Virus record (IMG/VR): IMGVR_UViG_3300046804_006113
Span: 1-20,157 of that record
Direction: 5' to 3' (one strand)
Length of the DNA: 20,157 nt
Origin: a virus
In this document: positions 1 through 9,900 of the stretch, piece after piece
How the letters are laid out: every line of letters starts with the position of its first letter
Numbering within the stretch: position 1 is the stretch's first letter
Notes under the pieces: model-generated
What the model was told of the DNA's origin: nothing
The model's database searches: none
What the model saw: the letters and a program-made list of their open reading frames with translations, nothing else
Translations under genes and position numbers: made by a program

Positions 1-2059
1 AGATGTAACTGTTACTTTAGATGTCGGATTTAGTAGTTCTGATGATTTTCCTTTTGTAGAGGGTGGGAAAGTTTTAATTGAAGGAGTTAGTGTTGGGATT
101 GCAACAACATTTAAGGGATACAATTCTTCCAAATATAATTATTCGTTATTTACCGTAACTTCGGTAGATGCAAATATTGGCGGAATTGGTGCTACAGTAA
201 CATATAATTTATCAAATTATCTAGAAGATGGAGAATTTCCCGGAAATTTCAATTCATTTTATTCTTCCGGAAGAATAACTCCAGAAAGTTATTTTCCAGT
301 TTTCAATCCAGTATTGAAAACTAATACCTTTTTGATTGACGAAAAAATAAATTCAACATCTTCATCTGGATTTGTTCAAGGTTGGGATCCTATAAGTAAA
401 ATCTTGAAAGTTTCAACCTCTCAAGATTTTGCTGTCGGAGATATTATCCGAGGAAATAGTTCAAAATCTTATGGAATTATAAAAGAGATAAAAACATATG
501 ATGTTGACTATAAAATAAATTCCTATGCATTCCCCAGAAAAGAGTGGAAAAATCAAGTTGGATTTTTAAATAATGATAACCAAAGAGTACATGATAATGA
601 CTATTATCAATATTTTTCTTATGATTTGAGGTCAGAAATTAGTTTTGATTCTTGGGATAATGCTGTTAGTACTTTAAATCATACTGCAGGATTTAAGAAA
701 TTCTCAAATTTAATAGTAGAATCTCCTACAGTTGGATCCGGAATTTCTACTGAACAAAATAATGGAGATTTCGTAGGAATTGCCGATTTAACTTCAATAA
801 ATGATATTAATTGTTACCAAGATTTTGATTTGGTCACCGAAAATTATTATAACTTTGATGATTCACTCAATTCCGATCAAATACTATTTAATTCTAGAAT
901 AGTACAAGATTATATTGAATCTATAGGCAATAGAGTTTTGATGATAGATGATATATCATCTAAGTTTAATAGCAATCCAAGATCAACTGCGTTCAGTATT
1001 GTCGATACTTTTGGTTTATCTGAGGTTAGATCAAAAAAATATCTAATTTGCACTATAGACAAAAGATTTTACGATCAAAAACAATTATCTTCAGTTTCAT
1101 TGATACATAACAATTCTGAAGGTTTCTTAAATCAGTATGGAATGGATACATTTATTAATCTTGGATTTTTTGATTTTAGTATTTTTGGAACTGACGGGAA
1201 TTTATTATTTTATCCGATTAAATCTAGATATAATGATTATCACATTCAAGTTTTTAGTTTCTCACTATCGGATATTACTTCTGGAATAGGTACAGTTCAA
1301 CTTGGAGATTCTGTTTCAATAAAAACCAATACATACACAATACCACAAGGGACTAGTTCTTCTTCGTCTATTGTGGGAATAGCATCTACCTATAGATCTG
1401 CAAAGGTATTGGTTCAAATTGGTTCAACCACAAGTTCATATTATGAATATAATGAGATATTATATACTCATGACGGAAGTAATGTTTACTTTTTAGATTA
1501 TGGAGAAATTACTACTAAAAATCTAACATCACAGTATTCTTCTGGTATAGGTACATATAATGCATATATTTCTGGAGAAGAAATTAAAATTGATATTGTA
1601 CCAAATACAACAACTTCCACTGATTATACTGTAAATACTTTAGTAGTTTCTTTGGGGAGTACGGAATCTTCTGGTATTGGTACTGAATTTGTAGGGGGAA
1701 GCTCCATGAATTCAAGTGTAATTTCTATCGCATCTACATCATCTCCAACTTCAAGTATAATAGCAACTTATTCCAATGAAGAGTTCAATAGTTCTTATAA
1801 TATCATAAGTATTGAAGATAAAACTAATTCAGAATATCAAGTCTCCGAATTTTTATCATTAACAAATACTGATGATTCATATAGTACTGAGTTTGGTATT
1901 ATTAATACTGGTTCTAGTCTTGGAATAACAACTATAGGAATATCTGGGACAAACACCAACATATATTTTACTCCTATAGAAAATATAGATGCGGATGTTA
2001 AGGTATTTCAGATTAATCTTGGACTAAGTGAAATATCAAATCAATTAAATATAATCTAA
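1..2059 (+). CDS. Large virion structural protein, 5' end outside window (686 codons visible)
   Basis: The reading frame is open from nucleotide 2 to the TAA at 2057-2059, so the gene starts upstream of the window. A TTG at 314 is only an internal Leu codon. The product is acidic, Ser/Thr/Gly-rich and beta-like, with no signal peptide or membrane segment. It carries an SGA-like module near 380-480, a Tyr-rich stretch at 602-724 (YYQYFSYDLRSEI...) that I recall from very large cyanophage structural proteins, and three diverged tandem domains at 1031-1267, 1400-1654 and 1793-2020. These share the plan: I/V-rich strand, 'L.H' or equivalent, 'YG', 'G...G', 'F.PI', 'V.VF...L'. Short SGIGT/GIAST motifs separate them. 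It lies 18 nt upstream of another structural gene in the baseplate cluster. A role as baseplate or peripheral tail component is inferred from context; I cannot assign a T4 gene number. Confidence 0.85.
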   Translation, partial: DVTVTLDVGFSSSDDFPFVEGGKVLIEGVSVGIATTFKGYNSSKYNYSLFTVTSVDANIGGIGATVTYNLSNYLEDGEFPGNFNSFYSSGRITPESYFPVFNPVLKTNTFLIDEKINSTSSSGFVQGWDPISKILKVSTSQDFAVGDIIRGNSSKSYGIIKEIKTYDVDYKINSYAFPRKEWKNQVGFLNNDNQRVHDNDYYQYFSYDLRSEISFDSWDNAVSTLNHTAGFKKFSNLIVESPTVGSGISTEQNNGDFVGIADLTSINDINCYQDFDLVTENYYNFDDSLNSDQILFNSRIVQDYIESIGNRVLMIDDISSKFNSNPRSTAFSIVDTFGLSEVRSKKYLICTIDKRFYDQKQLSSVSLIHNNSEGFLNQYGMDTFINLGFFDFSIFGTDGNLLFYPIKSRYNDYHIQVFSFSLSDITSGIGTVQLGDSVSIKTNTYTIPQGTSSSSSIVGIASTYRSAKVLVQIGSTTSSYYEYNEILYTHDGSNVYFLDYGEITTKNLTSQYSSGIGTYNAYISGEEIKIDIVPNTTTSTDYTVNTLVVSLGSTESSGIGTEFVGGSSMNSSVISIASTSSPTSSIIATYSNEEFNSSYNIISIEDKTNSEYQVSEFLSLTNTDDSYSTEFGIINTGSSLGITTIGISGTNTNIYFTPIENIDADVKVFQINLGLSEISNQLNII
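1031..2020 (+). repeat. Three diverged tandem protein domains
   Basis: Coding repeats at 1031-1267, 1400-1654 and 1793-2020, each about 75-85 residues and spaced 120-130 residues apart. Shared landmarks: a first strand (KKYLICTI / AKVLVQIG / YNIISIED), a second strand (SVSLIHNN / NEILYTHD / SEFLSLTN), then YG or FG (QYGMDTF / DYGEITT / EFGIINT), a Gly turn, F/I-x-P (LLFYPI / IDIVPN / IYFTPI) and a closing strand (QVFSFSL / NTLVVSL / KVFQINL). The copies share the pattern but little identity, so this is old duplication. Confidence 0.65.
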
Positions 2060-2062
2060 ATA
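2055..2062 (+). promoter_or_regulatory. Candidate late promoter box TCTAAATA
   Basis: T4-like late promoters consist mainly of a TATAAATA -10 box; cyanophage variants relax the first bases (NATAAATA, CTAAATA). TCTAAATA lies 15 nt upstream of the 1092-aa gene, and its TAA is the stop codon of the preceding gene. In AT-rich DNA such matches also arise by chance. Confidence 0.45.
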
Positions 2063-2077
2063 GTTGAAAAAAGTTCC

Positions 2078-5000
2078 ATGACAGTAGGATTTATTAACTA
2101 TAGTTATTCTGGTTATACAGGAACTAATAATGACATCAAAAAAAGTTTTGAACTGACATATAAAAACAATCCAATTTTTCAACGTTATTTTGATGGTAGT
2201 AGTTCTTTAATTGTTTCTGCGGAGAATGACGTAGTTAGAATTCCGTATCATTATTTTGTTACCGGCGAAGAAATAAAATATTCATTTTTGGATAGTACAT
2301 CTAACCCACATCAACCAATAGGAATTGCAACCACTTCTGTAGTTGGGATAGGAACAACAAATCTACTTCCAGAAACACTATATGTTGTAAAGATTAATGA
2401 TTATGATATAAAGTTAGCAGCATCTGCAGAGGATGCTCTTAGATCTATTCCTAAAGTTTTTGATATTACTTCAGTTGGCATAGGATCATCACATATATTC
2501 ACTTCAAAAAAACAAAACAATAAGGTTATTATTGGAATTGATAATGTAATACAATCTCCAATTGTTTCATCTTCTTCTACAACATTATTATCAAATGATG
2601 TTGGGTTTTTTGATGAAAAAATATATGTTACTAACACTAATTTTATTTCGGGAGGCGATCTTCTAAAAATTGACGATGAGATAATGAAAGTTGTTTCTGT
2701 CGGAATATCGAGTACAAATGCAGTTTCAATATTAAGACCTTGGTTGGGTACAGAAGCATCTACTCATTCTTCTTCAACTGTTGTAACTAAAGTATATGGA
2801 AATTACAATATTGTAAACAATACTATTTACTTTGAAGACGCACCTTATGGAAAAGTACCAATACCTAACCCTACAAATAGAGCGGATGAAGTCGATTATG
2901 TTGGAATAGAAACAAGTTCAACTTTTAGTGGAAGAGTATTTTTAAGGTCAGGTGTTGCTGATGAAACAAATGAGACATATCTAGACAATTATATTTTTGA
3001 TACGGTTTCAAATGATTTTGATGGAATAAAGAAATCCTTTGATCTTAAGCTGGGGGGAAGTAACGTTACGGGATTCTCCACAGATAACGCAATCTTATTG
3101 GTAAACAGCATTTTTCAAGGTCCCGATGATCCTGAGGTAAATGGAGACTATGATATAAATGAAAATTCTGGCATAACTTCTGTTACATTCTCTGGCAACT
3201 CTAGTTCTAATAATTATGATGTTAATACTGCAAGTATACCTAGAGGTGGAATAATACTTTCAGTAGGATCAACTCAAGGGTTTGGTTACCAACCTCTTGT
3301 TGCTGCAGGAGGAACTGCGATAGTTTCTTTGGCAGGAACTATACAATCAATTAGCATAGGAAATAGTGGTTCTGGATATAGACCTGGTGTACAAACTATA
3401 GTTAATGTTGGAGTTAAAACCGAAAGTTTTGGAGAGTCAAATATAGAATATATTGGAATTGCTTCTATAAGTGGTGGCAATATTGTAAGTGTTGCAATTA
3501 CAAATCCTGGATATGGATATACATCATCAAATCCACCAATAGTTATATTTGATTCTCCACTATCTTACACCAATCTCCCTCTAGTTTATAGTTCCCAATC
3601 TACTGCAGGTGTTGGTACTGGGGCAATGGTCGATATTGTAGTAGGACAAGGTTCCAGTGTTATATCATTTGATATTAAAACCTTAGGATATGGGTATAAA
3701 CAAAATGAAATACTAACGGTTTCTATTGGCGGAACCAGCGGGATACAAACTGATACTTCATTGGCATTTTCGGAATTCCAAATAACAATAGATAAAACAC
3801 AATCGGATCAATTTGCTGCATGGACAGTAGGAAGACTTGTTGTTCTTGATAGTATAGAAGAGTACTTTGATGGGAATAGAAAAATATTTCCTATTATTAT
3901 AAATGGGCAACAAACTACTATCAAAGCAAAAAAAGGATCAAATATAGATGTTCAAGCAACACTTTTGGTCTTTATAAATGATGTACTACAAGTTCCAGGA
4001 CGAGGATATACTTTTAGGGGAGGTAGTATTATTAGATTTGCCGAACCACCAAAGGAAGGAGATAAGTGCAAAATATTATTTTATTCTGGTACAGCGGATG
4101 TAGACACCAAAGAAGTAGATATTTTAGAGACAATTAAAGTCGGAGATAATGTGAGAATAAATGATGATTCTATGAGTCTATCGCAAGATAGCAGATTGGT
4201 TACTAATATAATATCTGCAGACGCTATAGAAACTAATTTATATCCAGGTCCGGGAATTTCGCAGAAAGAAACTTTATTAAGACCTTTAACATGGTGCAAA
4301 CACCAAGAGGATATTTTAGTTAATGGTAAAAGTGTAGGAAAAGATAGAATAATTTATGAACCATATATTCAACCAGCAACTAATATAATTCAAAATGTAA
4401 GTACTTCTTCAACAATTGTGTTTGTGGAGAGTGTAAAAGCATTTTTTGACAGTGAAAAAGAATATACTCACGATGGAACAACTGAAAAACCCCAAAACAA
4501 AATCATAATCATATCACAAGATACAGTAGTCTCGTCTTCTGCCACTGCCATAGTTTCTGTCGCAGGAACTATTTCTATGATATCAATATCAGAAGGAGGC
4601 GCCGGATATACAACAAGTCCTACTGTTTCTATAAGTAATCCAATTGGAGTTGGAACTACTGGAGTAGCAACTGCTACTGCAACAGTTATAAATGGAGAGA
4701 TTTCTTCTATAGATTTAACATATGAGGGTTTTGGATATAATCAGTCAGATCCACCATATGTTTTGATTTCCCCCCCTTCACCAAAATATGAAATAATAGA
4801 TAAAGTTTCTTATGAAGGAGATTATGGCATTATTACTGGGATTAATACGGTATCCGTAGGTGTAGCATCTACTGGTATTACTTTTGATTTTTATATTCCA
4901 CAAGATTCTATTTTAAGAGACAATGATATTATAAGTGTTGGTATTGCAACGACGGGAATTAGTGGGATACAAACCGGATATTACTTTACAGTTTTCAATT

Positions 5001-5356
5001 CAAATGTAGGTAATGGTGTTACTTCTTTAAATTCTGATGGATCTATTGTTGGTGTAGGCACTTCTTTTATAGATAACATTTACCAAGTTGCTTCAGTTTC
5101 AATTGGTCAAACTTCTGTCCCGGGTATTGGAATAACAAACGTCACTAAAGTTGTTGTAAGTGTTTCTAGTTATAATAATTTGACTGGAATTGGATTTAGT
5201 GATTTTTATGGAGAGTATAGTTGGGGACTAGTCAAACTACCATCCAGATTGAAACCTAAAGATTTTACAACTTATGCTAATAATGGGGGTATTTCAACAT
5301 CTCCAGTTATTCAGAGATTTAATAGACTTAAATATATTGGGTATTCTACCACATAA
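2078..5356 (+). CDS. Large virion structural protein with Gly-Tyr repeats (position of T4 gene 7)
   Basis: This is a 1092-aa protein directly upstream of gene 8, where T4 carries gene 7 (T4 gp7 is about 1030 aa). The sequence resembles cyanophage structural proteins more than T4 gp7, so the equivalence is positional only. Residues 175-238 hold a beta module (LKIDDEIMKV ... RPWLGTEASTH) also seen in gp15 and in the 844-aa protein. Residues 395-549 and 832-898 hold five to six Gly-Tyr units such as ITNPGYGYTSSNPP. Residues 595-690 contain a block I recall from other cyanophage virion proteins (FDGNRKIFP ... VFINDVLQVPGRGYTF ... GGSIIRFAEPP). The C-terminus ends RLKYIGYSTT. There is no signal peptide or membrane segment. 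A late-promoter-like box overlaps the preceding stop codon. A baseplate or tail-fibre-associated role is inferred. Confidence 0.87.
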   Translation: MTVGFINYSYSGYTGTNNDIKKSFELTYKNNPIFQRYFDGSSSLIVSAENDVVRIPYHYFVTGEEIKYSFLDSTSNPHQPIGIATTSVVGIGTTNLLPETLYVVKINDYDIKLAASAEDALRSIPKVFDITSVGIGSSHIFTSKKQNNKVIIGIDNVIQSPIVSSSSTTLLSNDVGFFDEKIYVTNTNFISGGDLLKIDDEIMKVVSVGISSTNAVSILRPWLGTEASTHSSSTVVTKVYGNYNIVNNTIYFEDAPYGKVPIPNPTNRADEVDYVGIETSSTFSGRVFLRSGVADETNETYLDNYIFDTVSNDFDGIKKSFDLKLGGSNVTGFSTDNAILLVNSIFQGPDDPEVNGDYDINENSGITSVTFSGNSSSNNYDVNTASIPRGGIILSVGSTQGFGYQPLVAAGGTAIVSLAGTIQSISIGNSGSGYRPGVQTIVNVGVKTESFGESNIEYIGIASISGGNIVSVAITNPGYGYTSSNPPIVIFDSPLSYTNLPLVYSSQSTAGVGTGAMVDIVVGQGSSVISFDIKTLGYGYKQNEILTVSIGGTSGIQTDTSLAFSEFQITIDKTQSDQFAAWTVGRLVVLDSIEEYFDGNRKIFPIIINGQQTTIKAKKGSNIDVQATLLVFINDVLQVPGRGYTFRGGSIIRFAEPPKEGDKCKILFYSGTADVDTKEVDILETIKVGDNVRINDDSMSLSQDSRLVTNIISADAIETNLYPGPGISQKETLLRPLTWCKHQEDILVNGKSVGKDRIIYEPYIQPATNIIQNVSTSSTIVFVESVKAFFDSEKEYTHDGTTEKPQNKIIIISQDTVVSSSATAIVSVAGTISMISISEGGAGYTTSPTVSISNPIGVGTTGVATATATVINGEISSIDLTYEGFGYNQSDPPYVLISPPSPKYEIIDKVSYEGDYGIITGINTVSVGVASTGITFDFYIPQDSILRDNDIISVGIATTGISGIQTGYYFTVFNSNVGNGVTSLNSDGSIVGVGTSFIDNIYQVASVSIGQTSVPGIGITNVTKVVVSVSSYNNLTGIGFSDFYGEYSWGLVKLPSRLKPKDFTTYANNGGISTSPVIQRFNRLKYIGYSTT
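3260..4771 (+). repeat. Gly-Tyr repeat units in the 1092-aa structural protein
   Basis: Two clusters, 3260-3724 and 4571-4771, encode units of the same type as in gp14: TQGFGYQPLV, ISIGNSGSGYRPGV, ITNPGYGYTSSNPP, IKTLGYGYKQNE, ISEGGAGYTTSPTVSI and TYEGFGYNQSDPP. Between the clusters lies the unrelated VFINDVLQVPG block. Confidence 0.8.
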
Positions 5357-5359
5357 ATA
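5352..5359 (+). promoter_or_regulatory. Candidate late promoter box CATAAATA (gene 8)
   Basis: The box has seven of eight matches to the T4 late consensus TATAAATA and is placed 16 nt before the gene 8 ATG. The stop codon TAA of the upstream gene (5354-5356) is inside the box, followed by TAG. Confidence 0.55.
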
Positions 5360-5375
5360 GATTAAAAACGATAAA

Positions 5376-6965
5376 ATGTCTGCAATTATAACTGACCAAT
5401 TTAGAATTTTAAATGCAAGGAATTTTGTCGCGGCGGCAACTTCCTCTTCCAATTCATACTATTCATTTATTGGGTTATCCAACGCAACCGATTATGATTT
5501 AAATTGGGATGACAATCCTCCTGCTCCTAGAGATAGTTTTGAGCAGGAAGATGACTATTGGGATACTATGATTGCATTGAAAAAAATAAAATCTAATGAT
5601 ATAAGTCAAGTGGTCAGAAAAATCACTTGGACTTCAGGAACTACCTATGACATGTATCGTCATGATATAAGTAGAATCAATACATCAAAACCTTCTGGGG
5701 CAACGAACTTATATTCTGCCAATTATTACGTAGTTAATAGTGAGTATAAGGTTTATATTTGTTTACAAAACGGAACTGATCCAGAAAATCCAGACGGAAG
5801 ACCATCGTTGGATGAACCAAATTTTATTGACTTAGAACCCAGACCTGCAGGAGATAGTGGAGATGGGTATGTTTGGAAATATCTTTATACTATTAAACCC
5901 ACCGAAATAATAAAATTTGATACTGTAAATTTTATACCTGTTCCGAAAGACTGGTTTGAAAACAGCGAGTATGAACCCGTTATTTTAAATGCAGCACTTT
6001 CAAATAATCAATTAAAAATTATAACTATTAAGGATAGAGGTGTTGGAGTAGGAACTGCTAATAGAATTTATACTAATGTTCCAATAAAAGGTGATGGAAC
6101 TGGGGCAACTGCGACTATCGTGATTAATAACGAATCTAGAGTAGAAACTATAAACATATCCTCTGGGGGATCTGGATACACTTACGGGACTGTAGATTTA
6201 GTTGCCGGCAATGTTCCTGTTGGAATTGGTACGGCATCACCTTCTTTTGACGTTATTATTCCACCAAAAGGAGGTCATGGTGCTGATATCTATAGAGAAC
6301 TCGGTGCTTATAATGTTTTAATATATTCAAGAATAGAGAATGATTTAGAAAATCCAGACTTTATTGTTGGTAATAAAATTGCAAGAGTAGGGATAGTAGA
6401 AAATCCTCAAGATTATGATTCAACTTTAATATTGTCTAAAGATAAAGTAAGTGCAGTGGGATCTTTAAAACTTACTGGAATTGAAAATGAATCGGATTAC
6501 CAAACATCCGTTTTTACTGCCAATTCTTATATAACCCAAACTATAGGGACTGGATTAACTGCTATTGGTAGAGTTATTTCTTACGATAAGAATACCGGTG
6601 TTTTAAAATATTGTCAAGATAAAACATTATATGGATTTGATGTTAGTGGAATACAAACAGGAATTAGTGATTATGGATATGATGTATTAAAATTTACATC
6701 TTCGCCAAGTGCAGGAGGTAATTTAACAATATCAGGTGGAACAATTGATTTGCAAATAGATTCTGGTTTTGGGTCTATTTACAGTGTAGGTGTTACAACA
6801 GTAATAAATAGTAGAACATATAAGCTTGGACAGTCTTTTATCTCTGGTATTGCAAATCCAGAGGTCAAAAAATACTCTGGGAATATAATCCATGTTGACA
6901 ATAGACCTTCTATAACAAGATCTCAAAATCAAAAAGAAGATATTAAAGTAATCATTCAATTCTAG
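5376..6965 (+). CDS. gp8: Baseplate wedge subunit gp8
   Basis: This is the T4 gp8 family: a wedge protein that dimerises and joins gp10, gp7 and gp6 in the baseplate. The N-terminus (MSAIITDQFRILNARNFV), the central YDMYRHD and YYVVNSEYKVYICL stretches (residues 91-130), the GDSGDGYVWKYLYTIKP block (159-175) and the C-terminus (NPEVKKYSG...VDNRPSITR, then EDIKVIIQF) match cyanophage gp8 as I know it. At 529 aa it is far longer than T4 gp8 (334 aa). Part of the excess is a Gly-Tyr unit at residues 257-276 (NISSGGSGYTYG) and neighbouring Gly-rich sequence (235-300). The ATG follows the upstream stop by 19 nt with no strong Shine-Dalgarno. The next gene starts 2 nt after the stop, which suggests translational coupling. 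Confidence 0.93.
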   Translation: MSAIITDQFRILNARNFVAAATSSSNSYYSFIGLSNATDYDLNWDDNPPAPRDSFEQEDDYWDTMIALKKIKSNDISQVVRKITWTSGTTYDMYRHDISRINTSKPSGATNLYSANYYVVNSEYKVYICLQNGTDPENPDGRPSLDEPNFIDLEPRPAGDSGDGYVWKYLYTIKPTEIIKFDTVNFIPVPKDWFENSEYEPVILNAALSNNQLKIITIKDRGVGVGTANRIYTNVPIKGDGTGATATIVINNESRVETINISSGGSGYTYGTVDLVAGNVPVGIGTASPSFDVIIPPKGGHGADIYRELGAYNVLIYSRIENDLENPDFIVGNKIARVGIVENPQDYDSTLILSKDKVSAVGSLKLTGIENESDYQTSVFTANSYITQTIGTGLTAIGRVISYDKNTGVLKYCQDKTLYGFDVSGIQTGISDYGYDVLKFTSSPSAGGNLTISGGTIDLQIDSGFGSIYSVGVTTVINSRTYKLGQSFISGIANPEVKKYSGNIIHVDNRPSITRSQNQKEDIKVIIQF

Positions 6966-6967
6966 TT

Positions 6968-9900
6968 ATGTCACAAGAACTAAACCTAAATGTTTTCCCA
7001 TATTATGACGATTTTGATGAAAATAAGGATTATTACAATGTTCTGTTTAAACCTAGTGTCCCTGTTCAGGCTAGAGAGTTAAATGTCTCGCAGTCCATAC
7101 TTCAAAAACAAATAGAACGATTTGGATCTCATGTTTTTAAAGAAGGTGCTAGAGTATCCGGAGGAGAGATTAGTTATAAAAATGATTTATCTGCGATAAT
7201 ATTAGAAAATTCTTATAATGGAATTAATTTAGATTCTGTTCTATCAGTTCTAAAAGGAACCATATTAACAGGAAAAACTAGTGGCATAAAAGCAAAAGTT
7301 GCAGAAACCCTTTCCTCAAAAAAATCTGAAATAGGAAGTTTAACCCTGTATGTTGATTATGTATCATCTTCTTCCGATGGAATAAGTCAAAACTTTTTGC
7401 CCGGTGAAGTATTGCAGATAGAAACTGCCGGAGAATTTTTTAAATTAAATACTGCTGGACTAACTGAAGGGCAGGACTTTGGTATAACAAAAAATGAAAA
7501 TCACCTTGCATTCGCCCATGGAGTTTATATAAATTCTGGTGTTTATTATATTAAAGGGAAGTTCTTAAGAGTAAATGGAAAATTCTTACTTTTAGACCAA
7601 TATAATAATGTCGGAAGTCATAAAGTTGGATTTAAAATATATGAAGAATTTGTAGATTATATTGATGATGAAAGTTTATTAGATAATTCAAATGGATTTA
7701 CAAATTATGCTGCTCCAGGTTCTGATAGATTAAAGATAACCGCAGAATTAATAAATATTCCTCTATTTGCTGAAGAAAGTAACTTTATTTTACTGAAGCA
7801 GATTACTGATGGTGTAGAAGTAACTTCTCCATATAACACCCAATATGATGATCTAGCAAATGAATTCGCTAGAAGAACATATGATGAGTCCGGGGATTAC
7901 TATGTAAAAGCACCTACTTTATCAATTAAAGAGAGTTTAAATAACCTGAAAGGGAATGGGGGAATCTTTTCGGAGAACTCATTTACTTACTATAAGAACA
8001 AACCATCAGAAGACTTGGGATGTTATGTAATATCTCCATTTAAGTCTTATATTAGAGGATTTGAACTTGGAACACCAAATACTACTTATATTGACTTTAA
8101 AAAACCAAGAACAACAAAAAGACTTGAAAACCAAAATGTAATTTACAATACGGGTTCAACTTTTACTTTAAATAGAGTTCATGGTTCTCCAATTATAGGA
8201 ATTGGAAATACTTATTATGTTAGCTTGAGAGATAATAGAGTAGAGGACAATCAAAACAATGCTAGTGGAAAGGAAATAGGTTTAGCAAGAGTTTATGATT
8301 TTGCTTTAGAATCTGGTTCATATTCAAACAATCTTAATTTGAATGAATGGGATATTTCTCTTTATGATATTCAGACCTATGTTGAAATAACCTTAAACCA
8401 ACCAATAACTCTCGCTACACCAACTCACATCAAAGGTAAGTCAAGCGGCGCTACTGCATTCTTGAGATATGATGCATCTTCTTCCGGAATTATAACTGCA
8501 TATAATGTATCAGGTAAGTTTTCAATTGGAGAAAGTTTTGTATTTGACGGAATTGAAAACACAAGAATATCAACTGCAGTTACTTCTTATGGTATAAGTG
8601 ATATAAAATCAATTTATGGGAAAGTAGGGACAGCATATACTTTTAACTCTGATGTCAAACAATCTATTATTGATGTAGTTGGAACTGTAGCAATTACTTC
8701 AACCTCTTCTGGAATCAGTACTGTATCAAATCCTTCAATATTCTTCCAAAATATAATTAAACCAGGAAATTTAGTTTCTTACACACTTTCCGGAAATTCT
8801 GATATAAATTACTCAAAAGTTATTAGTGTATCGCAGAACTCATTTACGATTTCGGGAGTGACTACAGTACCTGGAATATGTGAGGGAAGTCTTCCCCAAA
8901 GTGATGTAACAGTTTCTGATTTAAAAATTATATCATCTACCTTAAATAGATCATCTGAAAGTAAGTTATATACACAATTACCAAAACAATATATCTCTGA
9001 TGTAGATTTAACAAATTCATTTTTAACTATCAAGAGACAATTTAATTGTGTAATTTCATCAAATTCCACAGAAGTTACTATTACAGAATCTGATCAAAAC
9101 TTTTTACCTTATGATGAAGAAAGATATACTTTAATTAGAGAAAATGGAACTACCGAAATTTTATCTGAAGATAAAATTATCATAGATCCAAATGGGAAGA
9201 AAATAACTATTAACGGACTTACTAGTGGTACAGGTAATGCTAAGTTAATTGCTACCTTACGTAAAGAGACGGTATCATCAAAAATAAAAAATAGAAATAG
9301 AGTAAAGGAAATTATAATTGACAAATCCAGAAAAGAAGGATCTGGTATTGGGCAAACAACTTTAAATAATGGGATTACATTCGGAAATTATGCTTATGGT
9401 ACAAGAGTAGAAGATCAAGAAATATGTCTATTAGAGCCTGATGTAACAAAATTATATGCAGTTATAGAATCTTCGGACACTAATAATCCAGATTCCCCTT
9501 CCATGACCTTTGGAGTTTTGGATGGAGCATCAGGTAGCACAAATGACTTAGTGTTAGGGGAAGAATTTATAGGCGAATCCAGCAATGCACTTGGAATATA
9601 CACAAAAAAAGTTAATAGTTTAAAAATAGAATTTATAGGTTTAAATAATGTTTCATTTGTTGATGGTGAAAATGTAAGGTTTAGAGAAAGTAACGTAACC
9701 GGTAGAATTGCGTCTATTAACTTTGGGGACAATGATATTACCTCTTCCTTTACATTAGACACAAATCAAAAAGATACCATATATGATTATTCAAAAATAA
9801 CTAGGTCTTCAAATAAACTAGAACCAACTAAAAAACTCAAAATTATTTTTGAGTCTGCTGGGTTTTCTTCATCAGATACCGGAGATATTATTACAGTAAA

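Noticed and set aside
314-316. TTG as start codon of the first gene
   Set aside because: The frame is open back to the window edge with the same composition and beta-rich style, so this is an internal Leu codon and the true start is upstream.
9415-9762. Open frame of 115 codons on the minus strand, and about a dozen shorter antisense frames
   Set aside because: All lie opposite well supported + strand genes, have no recognisable motif, and reflect complement of Ser/Asp-rich coding DNA.
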